From contig CP119308.1 in the NCBI GenBank assembly GCA_029203165.1, forward strand, positions 3,038,001 to 3,102,000: DNA of 64,000 bases, given 5' to 3'. Both the position numbers and the translations under genes were made by a program. Below the pieces are notes generated by a model. That model was not told the DNA's origin and did no database searches. It saw only the letters and a program-made list of their open reading frames with translations. Positions 1-7,249 of this stretch are shown here, piece after piece. Position 1 is the first letter of the stretch. Each line of letters opens with the position of its first letter. This DNA comes from Candidatus Microbacterium colombiense. GTDB lineage: Bacteria; Actinomycetota; Actinomycetes; Actinomycetales; Microbacteriaceae.

Positions 1-104
1 ACACGACCTTGCGCTTCTCCTACGCACTCATCGTCGATGAGTGGCCCCTCGTGCAGAACGCGATCGTGAGCATGATGACCCGCGGTGCACACTTGCGGGG
101 CTGA
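1..104 (+). CDS. 3' end of an unidentified coding sequence (truncated by window edge)
   Basis: The frame that begins at base 3 is open to a TGA at 102-104 and gives 33 residues ending MTRGAHLRG. Almost every codon ends in G or C, as in the neighbouring genes, so this is probably the real C-terminus of a gene entering from the left. The fragment is too short to assign a family. It converges on the minus-strand pabC-like gene, and the roughly 105 bases between the two stops hold nothing I can name. Confidence 0.4.
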   Translation, partial: TTLRFSYALIVDEWPLVQNAIVSMMTRGAHLRG

Positions 105-209
105 GCCACAGATCACAAAACAGAGATCATCTGCGTTGCGCCCGGGGTGTCGTACCCAGGCTCGCCGGCCAGACGCCAAAACCTCTCCGGTTCGCCAACC
201 CCGAGCACG

Positions 210-1091
210 CTAGTCGCGGGGAGAGAGGAGGTAGTCGTTCAGCTCGGCCGTCAGCGCGTGGTCGACGGGAAGCTCCGCGCCGTCCACCGCGGTGATCGCC
301 GCGGCGAGACGCACGCTCGACACCAGCCAGGCGGCATCCGCCCGCGGGAGATCGGATGCCGGGATGCGGTCGTACCCGACCTCGAAGCGCGCCGCCAGGT
401 GCTCGTACACGCTCAGCTGCGTGGTGCCGTGCAGGATCCCGCCGTTCGGGGCCGGCGTGACGAACCGGTCGCCGAACCTCAGAATCAACGAGGCCGTCGG
501 CGCCTCCAGCACGAAGCCGTCGCTCGACAGGAAGATCGCGTCGTCGGCATCCCGGCGGTGCGCCTCGCGCAGCGCCGCCATGTTCACGGCGTATGAGAGG
601 GTCTTCGCCCCCAGCAGCAGCCACGGCGCGCGTTCAGAGGCTCCCAGGTCGTAGCCGCGGTCGAGGGTGACCACGCGGATGCCGTTCGCCCGCACCTCGC
701 GGAAGTCCGCCGCCGGAGACGCCGTCACCCAGGCGGTCGGGGTGGGCCCGTGCTCGACGCCGCGGCTCAGGATCAGCTTGATCACCGCCTCACCGTCGCC
801 GCACTGCGCCGCGGCCTGATCGATCGCCTGATGCCACTGGTCGGCGTTCGGCACCGGCAGGTCGCACAGCCTCGCCGAATGCGCGAGCCGATCCAGGTGC
901 GGAACGACCTCCTGGGCGTGCCCGTCGACCACGCCGATCGACTCGAACACGCCGTCTCCGCGCTGTGTGCTCAGCTCGCCCACGCTCAGTGCGGGGGCGG
1001 CGGCATCCACCGTCGTGAAGGTGTCGCGGTAGTCGGGGCGGAGCTCATCCGCGGCGACGGGATCGATGATCAGTGCGAAGCGCCGGTTCAT
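210..1091 (-). CDS. pabC: class IV aminotransferase, probably aminodeoxychorismate lyase
   Basis: This 293-residue protein belongs to the fold-type IV PLP enzymes (aminodeoxychorismate lyase, branched-chain and D-amino acid aminotransferases). The N-terminal RGDGVFES stretch (about 44-51) is characteristic of PabC-like members. Lys163 in LLLGAKTLSYAVN is the expected Schiff-base lysine, and FLSSDGFVLEAPTASL (about 187-202) carries the cofactor-contacting Glu. If PabC, it converts aminodeoxychorismate to p-aminobenzoate and pyruvate for folate synthesis in the cytoplasm. No pabA/pabB lies nearby, so the exact substrate is inferred. There is no good ribosome-binding site; a TAGGCT box lies 6 nt before the ATG, so the message may be leaderless. 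Confidence 0.75.
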   Translation of the reverse strand: MNRRFALIIDPVAADELRPDYRDTFTTVDAAAPALSVGELSTQRGDGVFESIGVVDGHAQEVVPHLDRLAHSARLCDLPVPNADQWHQAIDQAAAQCGDGEAVIKLILSRGVEHGPTPTAWVTASPAADFREVRANGIRVVTLDRGYDLGASERAPWLLLGAKTLSYAVNMAALREAHRRDADDAIFLSSDGFVLEAPTASLILRFGDRFVTPAPNGGILHGTTQLSVYEHLAARFEVGYDRIPASDLPRADAAWLVSSVRLAAAITAVDGAELPVDHALTAELNDYLLSPRD

Positions 1092-1131
1092 GTTCTGAGC
1101 CTAGAGGTCGGGAATAGCCATTGCTCGTGCG

Positions 1132-1140
1132 CGTTACACT
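1132..1140 (+). promoter_or_regulatory. candidate promoter of small RNA (ECF-like -35 / TACACT -10)
   Basis: Two readings are possible. TACACT at 1135-1140 fits a housekeeping -10 and would place the start about base 1147, exactly where the outer RNA stem begins, but there is no -35. Alternatively GGAATA (1111-1116) with CGTT (1132-1135) resembles the GGAAY-N16-19-(C)GTT promoters read by stress ECF sigma factors of the SigH/SigR type. Nothing else on the plus strand downstream could use it. Confidence 0.35.
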
Positions 1141-1145
1141 GGAGA

Positions 1146-1230
1146 GGCCGGGCCGCATAACCCCGGGCTCCATTTTTTGCCGCTGTGAGCGGCCTTCCGC
1201 CGTGAGGCGTTTTTGCGGCCCGGTCTTTTC
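1146..1230 (+). ncRNA. candidate structured small RNA
   Basis: The intergenic region between two minus-strand genes contains a compact plus-strand fold. An outer stem pairs 1146-1156 (GGCCGGGCCGC) with 1215-1225 (GCGGCCCGGTC), 11 pairs including one G-U wobble, followed by TTTT at 1226-1229. Inside are two hairpins, GCCGCT-gtg-AGCGGC (1179-1193) and CGCC-gtga-GGCG (1198-1209), each next to a T-run (1173-1178 and 1210-1214). A promoter-like element sits directly upstream. The T-runs are on the plus strand only, so this is not a terminator for the minus-strand genes. I recognise no known RNA family. Confidence 0.45.
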
Positions 1231-1273
1231 ATGCCCGGTCTCCGCAAACCCCGGTCATCCGGCGAGAGCGGAC

Positions 1274-1903
1274 TCAGGTCAGCGTTCCGCCGCGCCAGAG
1301 ATGGGATGCGGCCGAGAGGTCGCGCGCATAACTGCTCAGGCGGAACGCGCGCGTCGTGAGATCGCTCGCCCTCTCGGGCTCCGTGCCCTCGTAGTCGTCC
1401 GCGAGATGCGTCGCCCCCGACGCCTGCACACGGCAGAACGCCGCCGCGCGCTCCAACGCCACCGCGAAGTCTCCGCGGAACGCCCCACGGAGGATGGTAT
1501 CGATGAGCGCGACGAGCTCGTCCGGATCGGCCGGGACGGGCGCCCCGGCGATCGCGGCATCCGCAGAGGCGAGTTCGACGCGCCCGCGCTCGTAGAGCAG
1601 GGCGGCCGTCTGCGGATCGGAATGGATGGCGAGCTGGATCAGATACAACCGCCACAGTGCGCCGGGGAGGGAATGCGGCGTGGCCTTCGACCAGAGTTCC
1701 GCGATCTCGTCGATACCGTGCTCTGCGGTGAAAGCCACCAGACGGTCAGCGCTCACCCCAGTCTCGTCCTCGCGAACGCGCGTGAGGAGGGCGGATGCCG
1801 TCGCATGCGCGATGCGCGTCTCTTCGGCGGGGTCGTGGGAGCCCACGAGGTTGTCGAAGGTGCTGGAGGGACGACGCACAGGGCGGTGATGCTGCTCGGG
1901 CAT
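1274..1903 (-). CDS. conserved actinobacterial protein of unknown function
   Basis: A 209-residue soluble protein, mostly helical in appearance, with no signal peptide or membrane segment. It contains TPHSLPGALWRLYLIQLAI (about 82-100) and an acidic C-terminal half. Proteins of this type occur in Microbacteriaceae and are sometimes labelled as RNA polymerase-related in databases; I see no polymerase motif. It lies 29 bp after the anti-sigma gene, so it may be a third cistron behind sigK-rskA. Function not assigned. Confidence 0.7.
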   Translation of the reverse strand: MPEQHHRPVRRPSSTFDNLVGSHDPAEETRIAHATASALLTRVREDETGVSADRLVAFTAEHGIDEIAELWSKATPHSLPGALWRLYLIQLAIHSDPQTAALLYERGRVELASADAAIAGAPVPADPDELVALIDTILRGAFRGDFAVALERAAAFCRVQASGATHLADDYEGTEPERASDLTTRAFRLSSYARDLSAASHLWRGGTLT

Positions 1904-1932
1904 CGAACCAGGCTACCCGCCATCCACTCCGG

Positions 1933-2727
1933 TCAGGCCGTGGGGATGACGATGAACGGATCGGTCGTCGGCGCTCCGGACGGCGAGCCGCCCTCCTGCT
2001 CGACCGTCACCGCGATGACGTCACCCGCGTGCATATCGCCCGCGAGGACAGCGGTGGCGTCGCCGCCGTCGGTGTCGAAGACACCCGCCGAGATCGGAGT
2101 CTCGCCGCGCACGAACCACAGTTCGTACGTCTCGCCCTGAGCAGGCGACGCGATCCCGTCGGTGACCAACACCGCAGCTCCGACCGATGCCGACCAGTGG
2201 GCCGTCGCCGTTCCGCCGTCGTCGAGCGTGACCGAAGCCTGCTCGGCATCGCCGGCGGCTTGGATCTGCTCGAGAGCGACCACGGATGCGGGTCGGTTCA
2301 GGTAGTTGTTGACCGCGACGGCACCGATTCCCACGCCCACGACGAGTGCGAGGCACGCGGCGAGAGCGAAGAGCGACCGCGTCCAGCGACGCGCCTTCGG
2401 GCGGGTGGGGGCTGCGGCATCCGAGGATCCCACCGCGATGGCGTCGGCATCCACCGGTGTCGCATCGACGACTCGCTCGTCGGATTCGTCGGCACGGAAC
2501 TGCGGAGTGATGGCGATCTGTGCGAGCAGCGCGGCTCGGATGTGCGGGGAGGGAAGGGCGGGTGCTGCGGTCATGGCAAGTACTCCCGCCGTCTCCACGT
2601 CGTCATCGACGAGGTCAGCCCATTCGGGGTGCGCGGCGAGCGCACTGCGGAAGCGACGCTCGTCGAGCGGCGGCAGTGCGTTCAGGGCGGCAGCCGCCGC
2701 GAGTTCTGCGAATTCGTTCTCGTTCAT
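1933..2727 (-). CDS. rskA: anti-sigma-K factor RskA-like membrane protein
   Basis: This 264-residue single-pass protein has an N-terminal cytoplasmic sigma-binding region (about 1-115), one hydrophobic segment at about 118-139, and an extracytoplasmic beta-rich domain with ETYELWFV near residue 200. This is the RskA layout, in which regulated proteolysis in the membrane frees the sigma factor. Its ATG overlaps the stop of the preceding sigma gene by 4 bp, so the two are translationally coupled. Family assignment rests on architecture and on the SigK-type partner with a fasciclin target next door. A zinc-binding HxxxCxxC motif is absent, as is usual for RskA. Confidence 0.85.
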   Translation of the reverse strand: MNENEFAELAAAAALNALPPLDERRFRSALAAHPEWADLVDDDVETAGVLAMTAAPALPSPHIRAALLAQIAITPQFRADESDERVVDATPVDADAIAVGSSDAAAPTRPKARRWTRSLFALAACLALVVGVGIGAVAVNNYLNRPASVVALEQIQAAGDAEQASVTLDDGGTATAHWSASVGAAVLVTDGIASPAQGETYELWFVRGETPISAGVFDTDGGDATAVLAGDMHAGDVIAVTVEQEGGSPSGAPTTDPFIVIPTA

Positions 2728-3311
2728 GCCGTCACCCCCATAGCCGATCTGAGACGAGTGAGCCCGTCTCTCATCCTTGTCTTGATAGTTCCCAACGGTG
2801 CTCCCACGAGTACCGAGATTTCGTTCTGACTGTAACCGCCGTAGTACGCGAGGACGAGTGCTTCCCGCTGTACCTCAGGGAGTCCCGAGAGTGCGTCGAC
2901 GACCTTCTCGCCGTCGATGCCGAGCTCCACCTGTTCGGCGACGCTGTCGTGCGCCACACCGATGTCCCTCAGCCCCGCCTTCACATCGCGGTCCGCGCTG
3001 GACTGGGATGCACGCACCCGATCCACGGCCCGACGATGTGCGATTGTCATCACCCATGTTCGTCCCTGACCTCTGTTCGGAGCGAAGCGCGAAGCGGATT
3101 GCCAGATCTCGAGAAAAACTTCCTGCAGGACTTCTTCGCTCTGCGAGCGGTTCACGAGCACGCGCAGAATGAGCCCGAACGCGCGCGAGGAGAGCGTGTC
3201 GTACAGCTCAGCGAAAGCGATCTGATCGCCCGCGGCCACGCGCACGAGCAGCTCGGCGACCGCGTCGCCCGCCGTCCCGTCCTCGGGCACGTCCATTCCG
3301 TCGATGACCAT
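2724..3311 (-). CDS. sigK: ECF RNA polymerase sigma factor, SigK-like
   Basis: An extracytoplasmic-function sigma factor. Region 2 includes FAELYDTLSSRAFGL and the core-binding LQEVFLEIWQSA with the -10-reading RTWVMTIAHRRAVDR segment. Region 4 includes LPEVQREALVLAYYGGYSQ and the recognition helix GAPLGTIKTRMRDGL. The reading frame is open upstream to 3365, but homologues start near MVIDGMDVPEDG, so 3311 is preferred; 3296 is possible. It is cotranscribed with its anti-sigma factor (stop/start overlap) and divergent from a fasciclin lipoprotein, the mycobacterial SigK target class. Confidence 0.88.
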   Translation of the reverse strand: MVIDGMDVPEDGTAGDAVAELLVRVAAGDQIAFAELYDTLSSRAFGLILRVLVNRSQSEEVLQEVFLEIWQSASRFAPNRGQGRTWVMTIAHRRAVDRVRASQSSADRDVKAGLRDIGVAHDSVAEQVELGIDGEKVVDALSGLPEVQREALVLAYYGGYSQNEISVLVGAPLGTIKTRMRDGLTRLRSAMGVTA

Positions 3312-3418
3312 CCCTCTAAGCATGCCGTATGCTCGCGACTTTCTCGCGCAAGGAGAGCCGTGCAATCACGGATCAGGGCCTGGAATTTCGGAGCATCCAA
3401 AGTTTTTCGACATTTCTC

Positions 3419-3445
3419 CCATCCGATCCCCTCGGGGCTCCGAAC
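3419..3445 (+). promoter_or_regulatory. SigK-type promoter for the fasciclin lipoprotein gene
   Basis: CCATCC at 3419-3424, a 15-nt spacer, then CCGAAC at 3440-3445. From memory, the SigK promoters of mpt70/mpt83 in Mycobacterium tuberculosis have CCATCC at -35 and CCGAAT at -10. The site lies about 50 bp before the ATG at 3496, in the right orientation, and no better promoter is visible in the 3312-3495 intergenic region. Confidence 0.55.
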
Positions 3446-3495
3446 AGCCGTCAACGCCACGGAAATTCCGAGGCCAAAATCTCCGGAGGTTCGAG

Positions 3496-4155
3496 ATGTT
3501 CAGCACCAAGAAGAAGGTCACCGCAGCCCTCACCCTCACGCTGGCGAGCGCGTTCCTGCTCTCCGCATGTTCGATGGGTACCGCGTCTGACGGCGATTCC
3601 GCCGAGCCGTCCAAGGCTCCCGAGACGACCGAGTCCACCCCTGACACGATGGATCCGGCCGCCAACCTCGTCGGCTCCGGCTGCGCCGCCTACGCCGAGG
3701 CTGTTCCGGACGGAGCAGGTTCCGTCGCCGGAATGGCTCAGGACCCGGTGGCCGTCGCCGCCAGCAACAACCCGCTCCTGACCACGCTCGTCGCGGCCGT
3801 CAGCGGAAAGCTCAACCCCGATGTCGACCTGGTCGACACGCTGAACGGCAGCGAGTTCACGGTGTTCGCACCGGTCGATGACGCCTTCGCGAAGATCGAC
3901 CCCGCGACCATCGACGCTCTCAAGACCGACAGCGCGACGCTCAGCTCGATCCTGACGTACCACGTCGTCCCCGGCCAGATCGCTCCGGATGACATCGATG
4001 GCACGCACACCACGGTTCAGGGCGCCGACCTCACCGTCACCGGCAGCGGCGACAACATCAAGGTCAACGACGCGAACGTCATCTGCGGTGGCGTCCAGAC
4101 CGCCAACGCGACCGTGTACCTGATCGACTCGGTGCTGATGCCCCCGGCTCAGTAA
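3496..4155 (+). CDS. secreted fasciclin-domain lipoprotein (MPT83/MPT70-like)
   Basis: A 219-residue exported protein. The basic N-terminus and hydrophobic core (1-24) end in the lipobox LSAC, with Cys25 as the lipidated residue. A Ser/Thr/Pro-rich linker follows, then a single FAS1 domain (about 85-217) with the LNGSEFTVFAPVDDAF and LTYHVVPGQI motifs. FAS1 domains mediate adhesion or ligand binding at the cell surface. GGAGG at 3485-3489 fixes the start at 3496; the frame is open upstream but without a ribosome-binding site. It is divergent from sigK-rskA and preceded by a SigK-like promoter, so it is probably the regulon target. Confidence 0.9.
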   Translation: MFSTKKKVTAALTLTLASAFLLSACSMGTASDGDSAEPSKAPETTESTPDTMDPAANLVGSGCAAYAEAVPDGAGSVAGMAQDPVAVAASNNPLLTTLVAAVSGKLNPDVDLVDTLNGSEFTVFAPVDDAFAKIDPATIDALKTDSATLSSILTYHVVPGQIAPDDIDGTHTTVQGADLTVTGSGDNIKVNDANVICGGVQTANATVYLIDSVLMPPAQ

Positions 4156-4164
4156 GTCGATCTC

Positions 4165-4208
4165 GCCGGGAGTCTCTCCCGGCAACGCTTGCCGGGAGGG
4201 ACTCCGGC
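4165..4208 (+). terminator. hairpin pair after the fasciclin gene
   Basis: GCCGGGAG-tct-CTCCCGGC (4165-4183) is a perfect 8-bp hairpin. It is followed by GCCGGGAGGGACTCCGGC, which can also pair with the first copy to form one longer stem. No T-run follows, so it may act in RNA stability or as an imperfect terminator. Confidence 0.5.
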
Positions 4209-4253
4209 ACCTCAACCTTCTCGCAGGCGGGGAGGCCAGCGAGAGGACCAGCA

Positions 4254-4290
4254 GGGGCGTCGGTGTTGCTGTACACCGACGCCCCTTCTG
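4254..4290 (+). terminator. intrinsic terminator
   Basis: GGGGCGTCGGTG (4254-4265) pairs perfectly over 12 bp with CACCGACGCCCC (4274-4285) and is followed by TTCTGT. It separates the fasciclin gene from tRNA-Lys. Confidence 0.7.
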
Positions 4291-4312
4291 TGCGCCCTAG
4301 ACTGGATGACGC

Positions 4313-4385
4313 GGGCCTCTAGCTCAGTTGGCAGAGCATCGGACTTTTAATCCGCGGGTCGTGGGTTCGAGCCCCACGGGGCCCA
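4313..4385 (+). tRNA. tRNA-Lys (anticodon TTT)
   Basis: Full cloverleaf. The acceptor GGGCCTC pairs with GGGGCCC. The D arm is in AGCTCAGTTGGCAGAGC. The anticodon stem CGGA/TCCG encloses CTTTTAA with anticodon TTT. The T stem GTGGG/CCCAC encloses TTCGAGC, and the discriminator base is A at 4385. It is 73 nt long; the bases that follow are CCG, so the full CCA end would be added post-transcriptionally. Confidence 0.97.
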
Positions 4386-4518
4386 CCGCATGTCGTGCAC
4401 CGCCTGCACGTCCTATCACCTCCCCTCCGCACCACCAACCCCCTTCCTGTCGCGCCCGGGTTGCGAGACGGTCGAGGTGTCGTCGCGATCGCGGCGACGC
4501 ACTCCCATGGAAGGACGC

Positions 4519-5067
4519 ATGATGACGACCCTCAACAGCCGAGTGGCATTCCTCGCGACAGACGGATTCGAAGACAGCGAGCTCACCAGCCCCTGGGATG
4601 CCGTGACCGCCGTCGGCGCCAGCGCCACGCTCATCGCTCCGGACGGCACGGAGATCACCGGCAAGAACGGCCACGTGCAGCACGTCGACCTGCGAGCCGC
4701 GGAGGCGAGCGCCGAAGACTTCGAGGCACTGGTGCTTCCGGGCGGCGTGGTCAACGCGGATCATCTGCGCATGGATCAGCCGTCGATCGATCTGGCCCGC
4801 GCGTTCTTCGATCAGCACAAGCCCGTCGGTGTCATCTGCCACGGAGCGTGGATTCTCATCGAAGCGGGTGTCGTCGACGAGCGGACGCTCACGAGCTACC
4901 CGAGCCTGCAGACGGACCTCCGCAATGCCGGGGCGATCTGGGTCGATGAAGAGGTCGTCGTCGATCAGGGCCTCGTCTCCAGCCGCACGCCAGACGACCT
5001 TCCCGCGTTCAACGCCAAGCTCGTCGAGGAGATCGGCGAAGGCGAGCACGCCGGTCAGACCAGCTGA
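4519..5067 (+). CDS. DJ-1/PfpI family protein (type 1 glutamine amidotransferase-like)
   Basis: About 182 residues of the PfpI/DJ-1 alpha/beta fold. The N-terminus has RVAFLATDGFEDSEL with the conserved acidic residue. The nucleophile elbow VICHGAWIL carries Cys followed by His, as in PfpI. The segment VLPGGVVNADHLR is typical of the family. Members act as stress-protective proteases, deglycases or chaperones; which applies here cannot be told. AAGGA at 4511-4515 supports initiation at 4519 or at the second ATG, 4522. The longer open frame upstream overlaps tRNA-Lys flanking sequence and is not used. Confidence 0.88.
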   Translation: MMTTLNSRVAFLATDGFEDSELTSPWDAVTAVGASATLIAPDGTEITGKNGHVQHVDLRAAEASAEDFEALVLPGGVVNADHLRMDQPSIDLARAFFDQHKPVGVICHGAWILIEAGVVDERTLTSYPSLQTDLRNAGAIWVDEEVVVDQGLVSSRTPDDLPAFNAKLVEEIGEGEHAGQTS

Positions 5068-5122
5068 GGCCGCCGGCGCTCTGCGAGCCGTTCAGGCAGC
5101 AGAACCCCCACCGATCGCCTGG

Positions 5123-5653
5123 TCATACGATCGGCCGCGGGTCCCGCGCGCGATGCCGGCGGACGGCCGCGCGATTGGCGCAGCGCACGGAGCAGAAGCG
5201 CTGACGGCCGTTGCGGGTCACATCGGCGACGACGTTCGTGCACGGTGAGGCCTCGCACCTCGCGAGCCGACTCATCCCGCGGGTCACCAGATGCAGCGAG
5301 GTGCCGAGGTGGATGATCGCGCGTAGCACGAAGGGCAGCGAGGGCACATCGTCGCGGTAGTGCAGGTGCCATCCCTCGCCATCATGGTTGGTCAGCCGCG
5401 GATACGCCGCCGCTTTCGCCAGTTGCGCGTTCAGCAGTGCCGCGCGCGCATCGTGGTCGGGCTCATCGACGATCGCCAGCCACTCGTCGATGACGGCACG
5501 GATCCGCGCATGATCGTCGGGAGCCGGCGGAAAGGTCATGGTCATGCCCATGTCGAGCGTGCGCCGCTCGATTCCCGCGCGATCCTCGGGCCAGTCGTTC
5601 GCCAGGGAAGCAGCCAGAAGGACCGCGTACTCACCGTAAGGGTTGAGATGCAT
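5123..5653 (-). CDS. CGNR zinc-finger / ABATE domain protein
   Basis: A 176-residue protein with an N-terminal ABATE (stress-induced transcription regulator-like) domain, followed by a C-terminal zinc finger with Cys at EASPC and FCSVRCANRAAVRRHR. CANR replaces the canonical CGNR. The basic tail is consistent with DNA binding, and family members are putative transcription regulators. It is divergent from the next small gene with only about 25 bp between start codons, so the two probably share a control region. Target genes are unknown. Confidence 0.85.
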   Translation of the reverse strand: MHLNPYGEYAVLLAASLANDWPEDRAGIERRTLDMGMTMTFPPAPDDHARIRAVIDEWLAIVDEPDHDARAALLNAQLAKAAAYPRLTNHDGEGWHLHYRDDVPSLPFVLRAIIHLGTSLHLVTRGMSRLARCEASPCTNVVADVTRNGRQRFCSVRCANRAAVRRHRARDPRPIV

Positions 5654-5678
5654 AAGGGCATTACATCACGCTGGATGC

Positions 5679-5912
5679 ATGACCTCGTTGCACACCCTCC
5701 CGATCCCCCGCATCCCGATCCCCCGCATCCCGATCCCTGCACCGGCACACGAACACGCCTGGCAGGTCGAGTCACGACACCGGACGAGCGAGGGAACCCT
5801 GCTCTACGTGCGCTGCGCCGGCTGCGGCATCCGCCGCCTGGATCTGCAGGGACACCCGCAGACACCGCCTGCCGCCCTCAGCAGCGAGATCGGCGACGCG
5901 CTGCTCTCCTGA
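5679..5912 (+). CDS. small conserved CxxC protein with IPRIP repeats
   Basis: A 77-residue protein starting MTSLHTLPIP. The N-terminus encodes IPRIPIPRIPIPAPA from a 15-bp tandem DNA repeat (about 5698-5742). The body has HAWQVESRHRTSEGTLLYVRC with one CxxC (CAGC) and nearby histidines, suggesting a small metal-binding knuckle. Similar short proteins are known in Actinobacteria without assigned function. The frame is open from 5643, but 5679 avoids overlapping the divergent start. Confidence 0.65.
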   Translation: MTSLHTLPIPRIPIPRIPIPAPAHEHAWQVESRHRTSEGTLLYVRCAGCGIRRLDLQGHPQTPPAALSSEIGDALLS

Positions 5913-5919
5913 GCCGCCG

Positions 5920-6462
5920 TCAGGAGGCGGGAGCGGTGAGTTCGGCGAGTTTCCGCACGGTTCGCAGGTTACGGGCGGTGCCCGCGACCCCGAGAGCCTT
6001 GTCGAGCACGGCCTTCGTGAGCTTCGTGGAGTGCACGCCGCCCTCGCGGTAGTTGATCCAGAGGTCCTGGCCGATGAGCGCGATCTCCTCCCCCGGCGCC
6101 AGTCTCTCCCGGAGCGCCTCGAGGGCGCCCGCACGCGGCTTCCCCTCGAGGAACATGGCGTGCAGCAGCTTCTCCACGGGGTCGACGAAGGGATGCGCGT
6201 CCACGGCCTCGACGAGCGCCTGATGTGTGCGCAGGATCACCGGGGTGTCCACACCGAACTCCGCGTGGATGAGGGCACGCACCTGAGCGCACGCCGCCGC
6301 AGGGTCTGCCGGATGATCACACACGATGTTGCCGCTGGCGATGTACGTCGACACGTTCCCCAGGATCCCCGCACCCTCGATCGCCGCGCGGAGCTCGGCC
6401 ATCGGCACACGGTTGCGTCCGCTCACGTTCACCGCGCGCAGGAGCAGGACGCTGCGGCTCAC
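5920..6462 (-). CDS. DUF1697 family protein
   Basis: A 180-residue protein of the DUF1697 family, recognised by the N-terminal LLLRAVNVSGRNRVPMAELR, the central YIASGNIVCDH and the C-terminal INYREGGVHSTKLTKAVLDK. It is a cytoplasmic alpha/beta protein; family function is not established. It overlaps the stop region of the nicotinamidase gene by 4 bp, with the same direction, so the two are co-translated. Confidence 0.9.
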   Translation of the reverse strand: MSRSVLLLRAVNVSGRNRVPMAELRAAIEGAGILGNVSTYIASGNIVCDHPADPAAACAQVRALIHAEFGVDTPVILRTHQALVEAVDAHPFVDPVEKLLHAMFLEGKPRAGALEALRERLAPGEEIALIGQDLWINYREGGVHSTKLTKAVLDKALGVAGTARNLRTVRKLAELTAPAS

Positions 6463-7040
6463 GCCCGGGCGCTCTCGACGAGCTCGGCCCCGGCGTGGGC
6501 GAGCTCGGCCAGCGCGGCCTCGCTCGAGTCGGCGCCGACACCGGCGATCAGATCGGTGATGATCCGCACGCGCACGCCATGCGCGACGGCATCGAGTGCG
6601 GTCGCGCGCACGCAGTGGTCGGTGGCGATGCCGACGACATCGACATCCAACACGCCCGCGCTCGTGAGCACCGCGCCGACGGTGTCCTGCGCCACGGTGA
6701 TGCCCTCGAACATCGAGTAGGCCGGCTTGCCCTGCCCTTTGCGCACGTGATGAGTCACGGCATCCGTCACGAGAAGGGGATCGTAGGCGGCCCCCGTCGT
6801 CTCGGCGACGCAGTGCACCGGCCAGGTGTCGACGAAGTCCGGCGCATCGGCGAAATGCCCGCCGTTGTCGCTGTCGTCGTCGTGCCAGTCGCGCGACGCG
6901 ATGATCAGCGCGTAATCCGCCGCATGCGCTGCCAGGAAGCCGGTGATCGCCGAGGCGACCGCGTCGCCGCCCTCGACCGCGAGAGCCCCGCCTTCCGTGA
7001 AGTCGTTCTGGACGTCGACGATGAGAAGGGCTCGGCTCAT
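6459..7040 (-). CDS. pncA: nicotinamidase / isochorismatase family hydrolase
   Basis: A 193-residue cysteine hydrolase. Asp9 (LLIVDVQNDF), Lys101 (HHVRKGQ) and Cys143 (ATDHCVRATALDAV) form the catalytic triad. DWHDDDSDNGGHF carries the metal-binding Asp and His residues found in nicotinamidases, so nicotinamide to nicotinate (NAD salvage) is the likely reaction. The start is placed at ATG 7040 (MSRALLIVDVQ); an upstream in-frame start at 7064 adds eight residues not expected for the family. Followed by the DUF1697 gene. Confidence 0.88.
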   Translation of the reverse strand: MSRALLIVDVQNDFTEGGALAVEGGDAVASAITGFLAAHAADYALIIASRDWHDDDSDNGGHFADAPDFVDTWPVHCVAETTGAAYDPLLVTDAVTHHVRKGQGKPAYSMFEGITVAQDTVGAVLTSAGVLDVDVVGIATDHCVRATALDAVAHGVRVRIITDLIAGVGADSSEAALAELAHAGAELVESARA

Positions 7041-7068
7041 GACTCGAGCGTACGCCCCGGACACGGGA

Positions 7069-7103
7069 AAGGCCCCGTGATGTTCTTCACATCACGGGGC
7101 CTT
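7069..7103 (-). terminator. terminator hairpin downstream of tRNA-Thr
   Basis: AAGGCCCCGTGATG (7069-7082) pairs perfectly over 14 bp with CATCACGGGGCCTT (7090-7103), with a 7-nt loop. On the minus strand it lies just after the tRNA-Thr 3' end and ends in TTTCC. Confidence 0.75.
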
Positions 7104-7106
7104 CGG

Positions 7107-7179
7107 AGCCGCCTGTCAGAATCGAACTGACGACCTTCTCATTACGAGTGAGATGCTCTGCCGACTGAGCTAAGGCGGC
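7107..7179 (-). tRNA. tRNA-Thr (anticodon CGT)
   Basis: Read on the minus strand: acceptor GCCGCCT/AGGCGGC; D arm TTAGCTCAGTCGGCAGAGC; anticodon stem TCTCA/TGAGA around CTCGTAA (anticodon CGT); T arm GTCAG-TTCGATT-CTGAC; discriminator T. It is 73 nt without an encoded CCA. Confidence 0.97.
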
Positions 7180-7249
7180 GTGTGTCGGACGAACCGGCAC
7201 GATCACCGATATTACCCTGTCTCGCGCTCCCTCGCGAATCGAGGCGGGA

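Noticed and set aside
3312..3418. Second SigK-type promoter reading towards sigK
   Set aside because: CCGAAA occurs on the minus strand but without CCATCC at the right distance.
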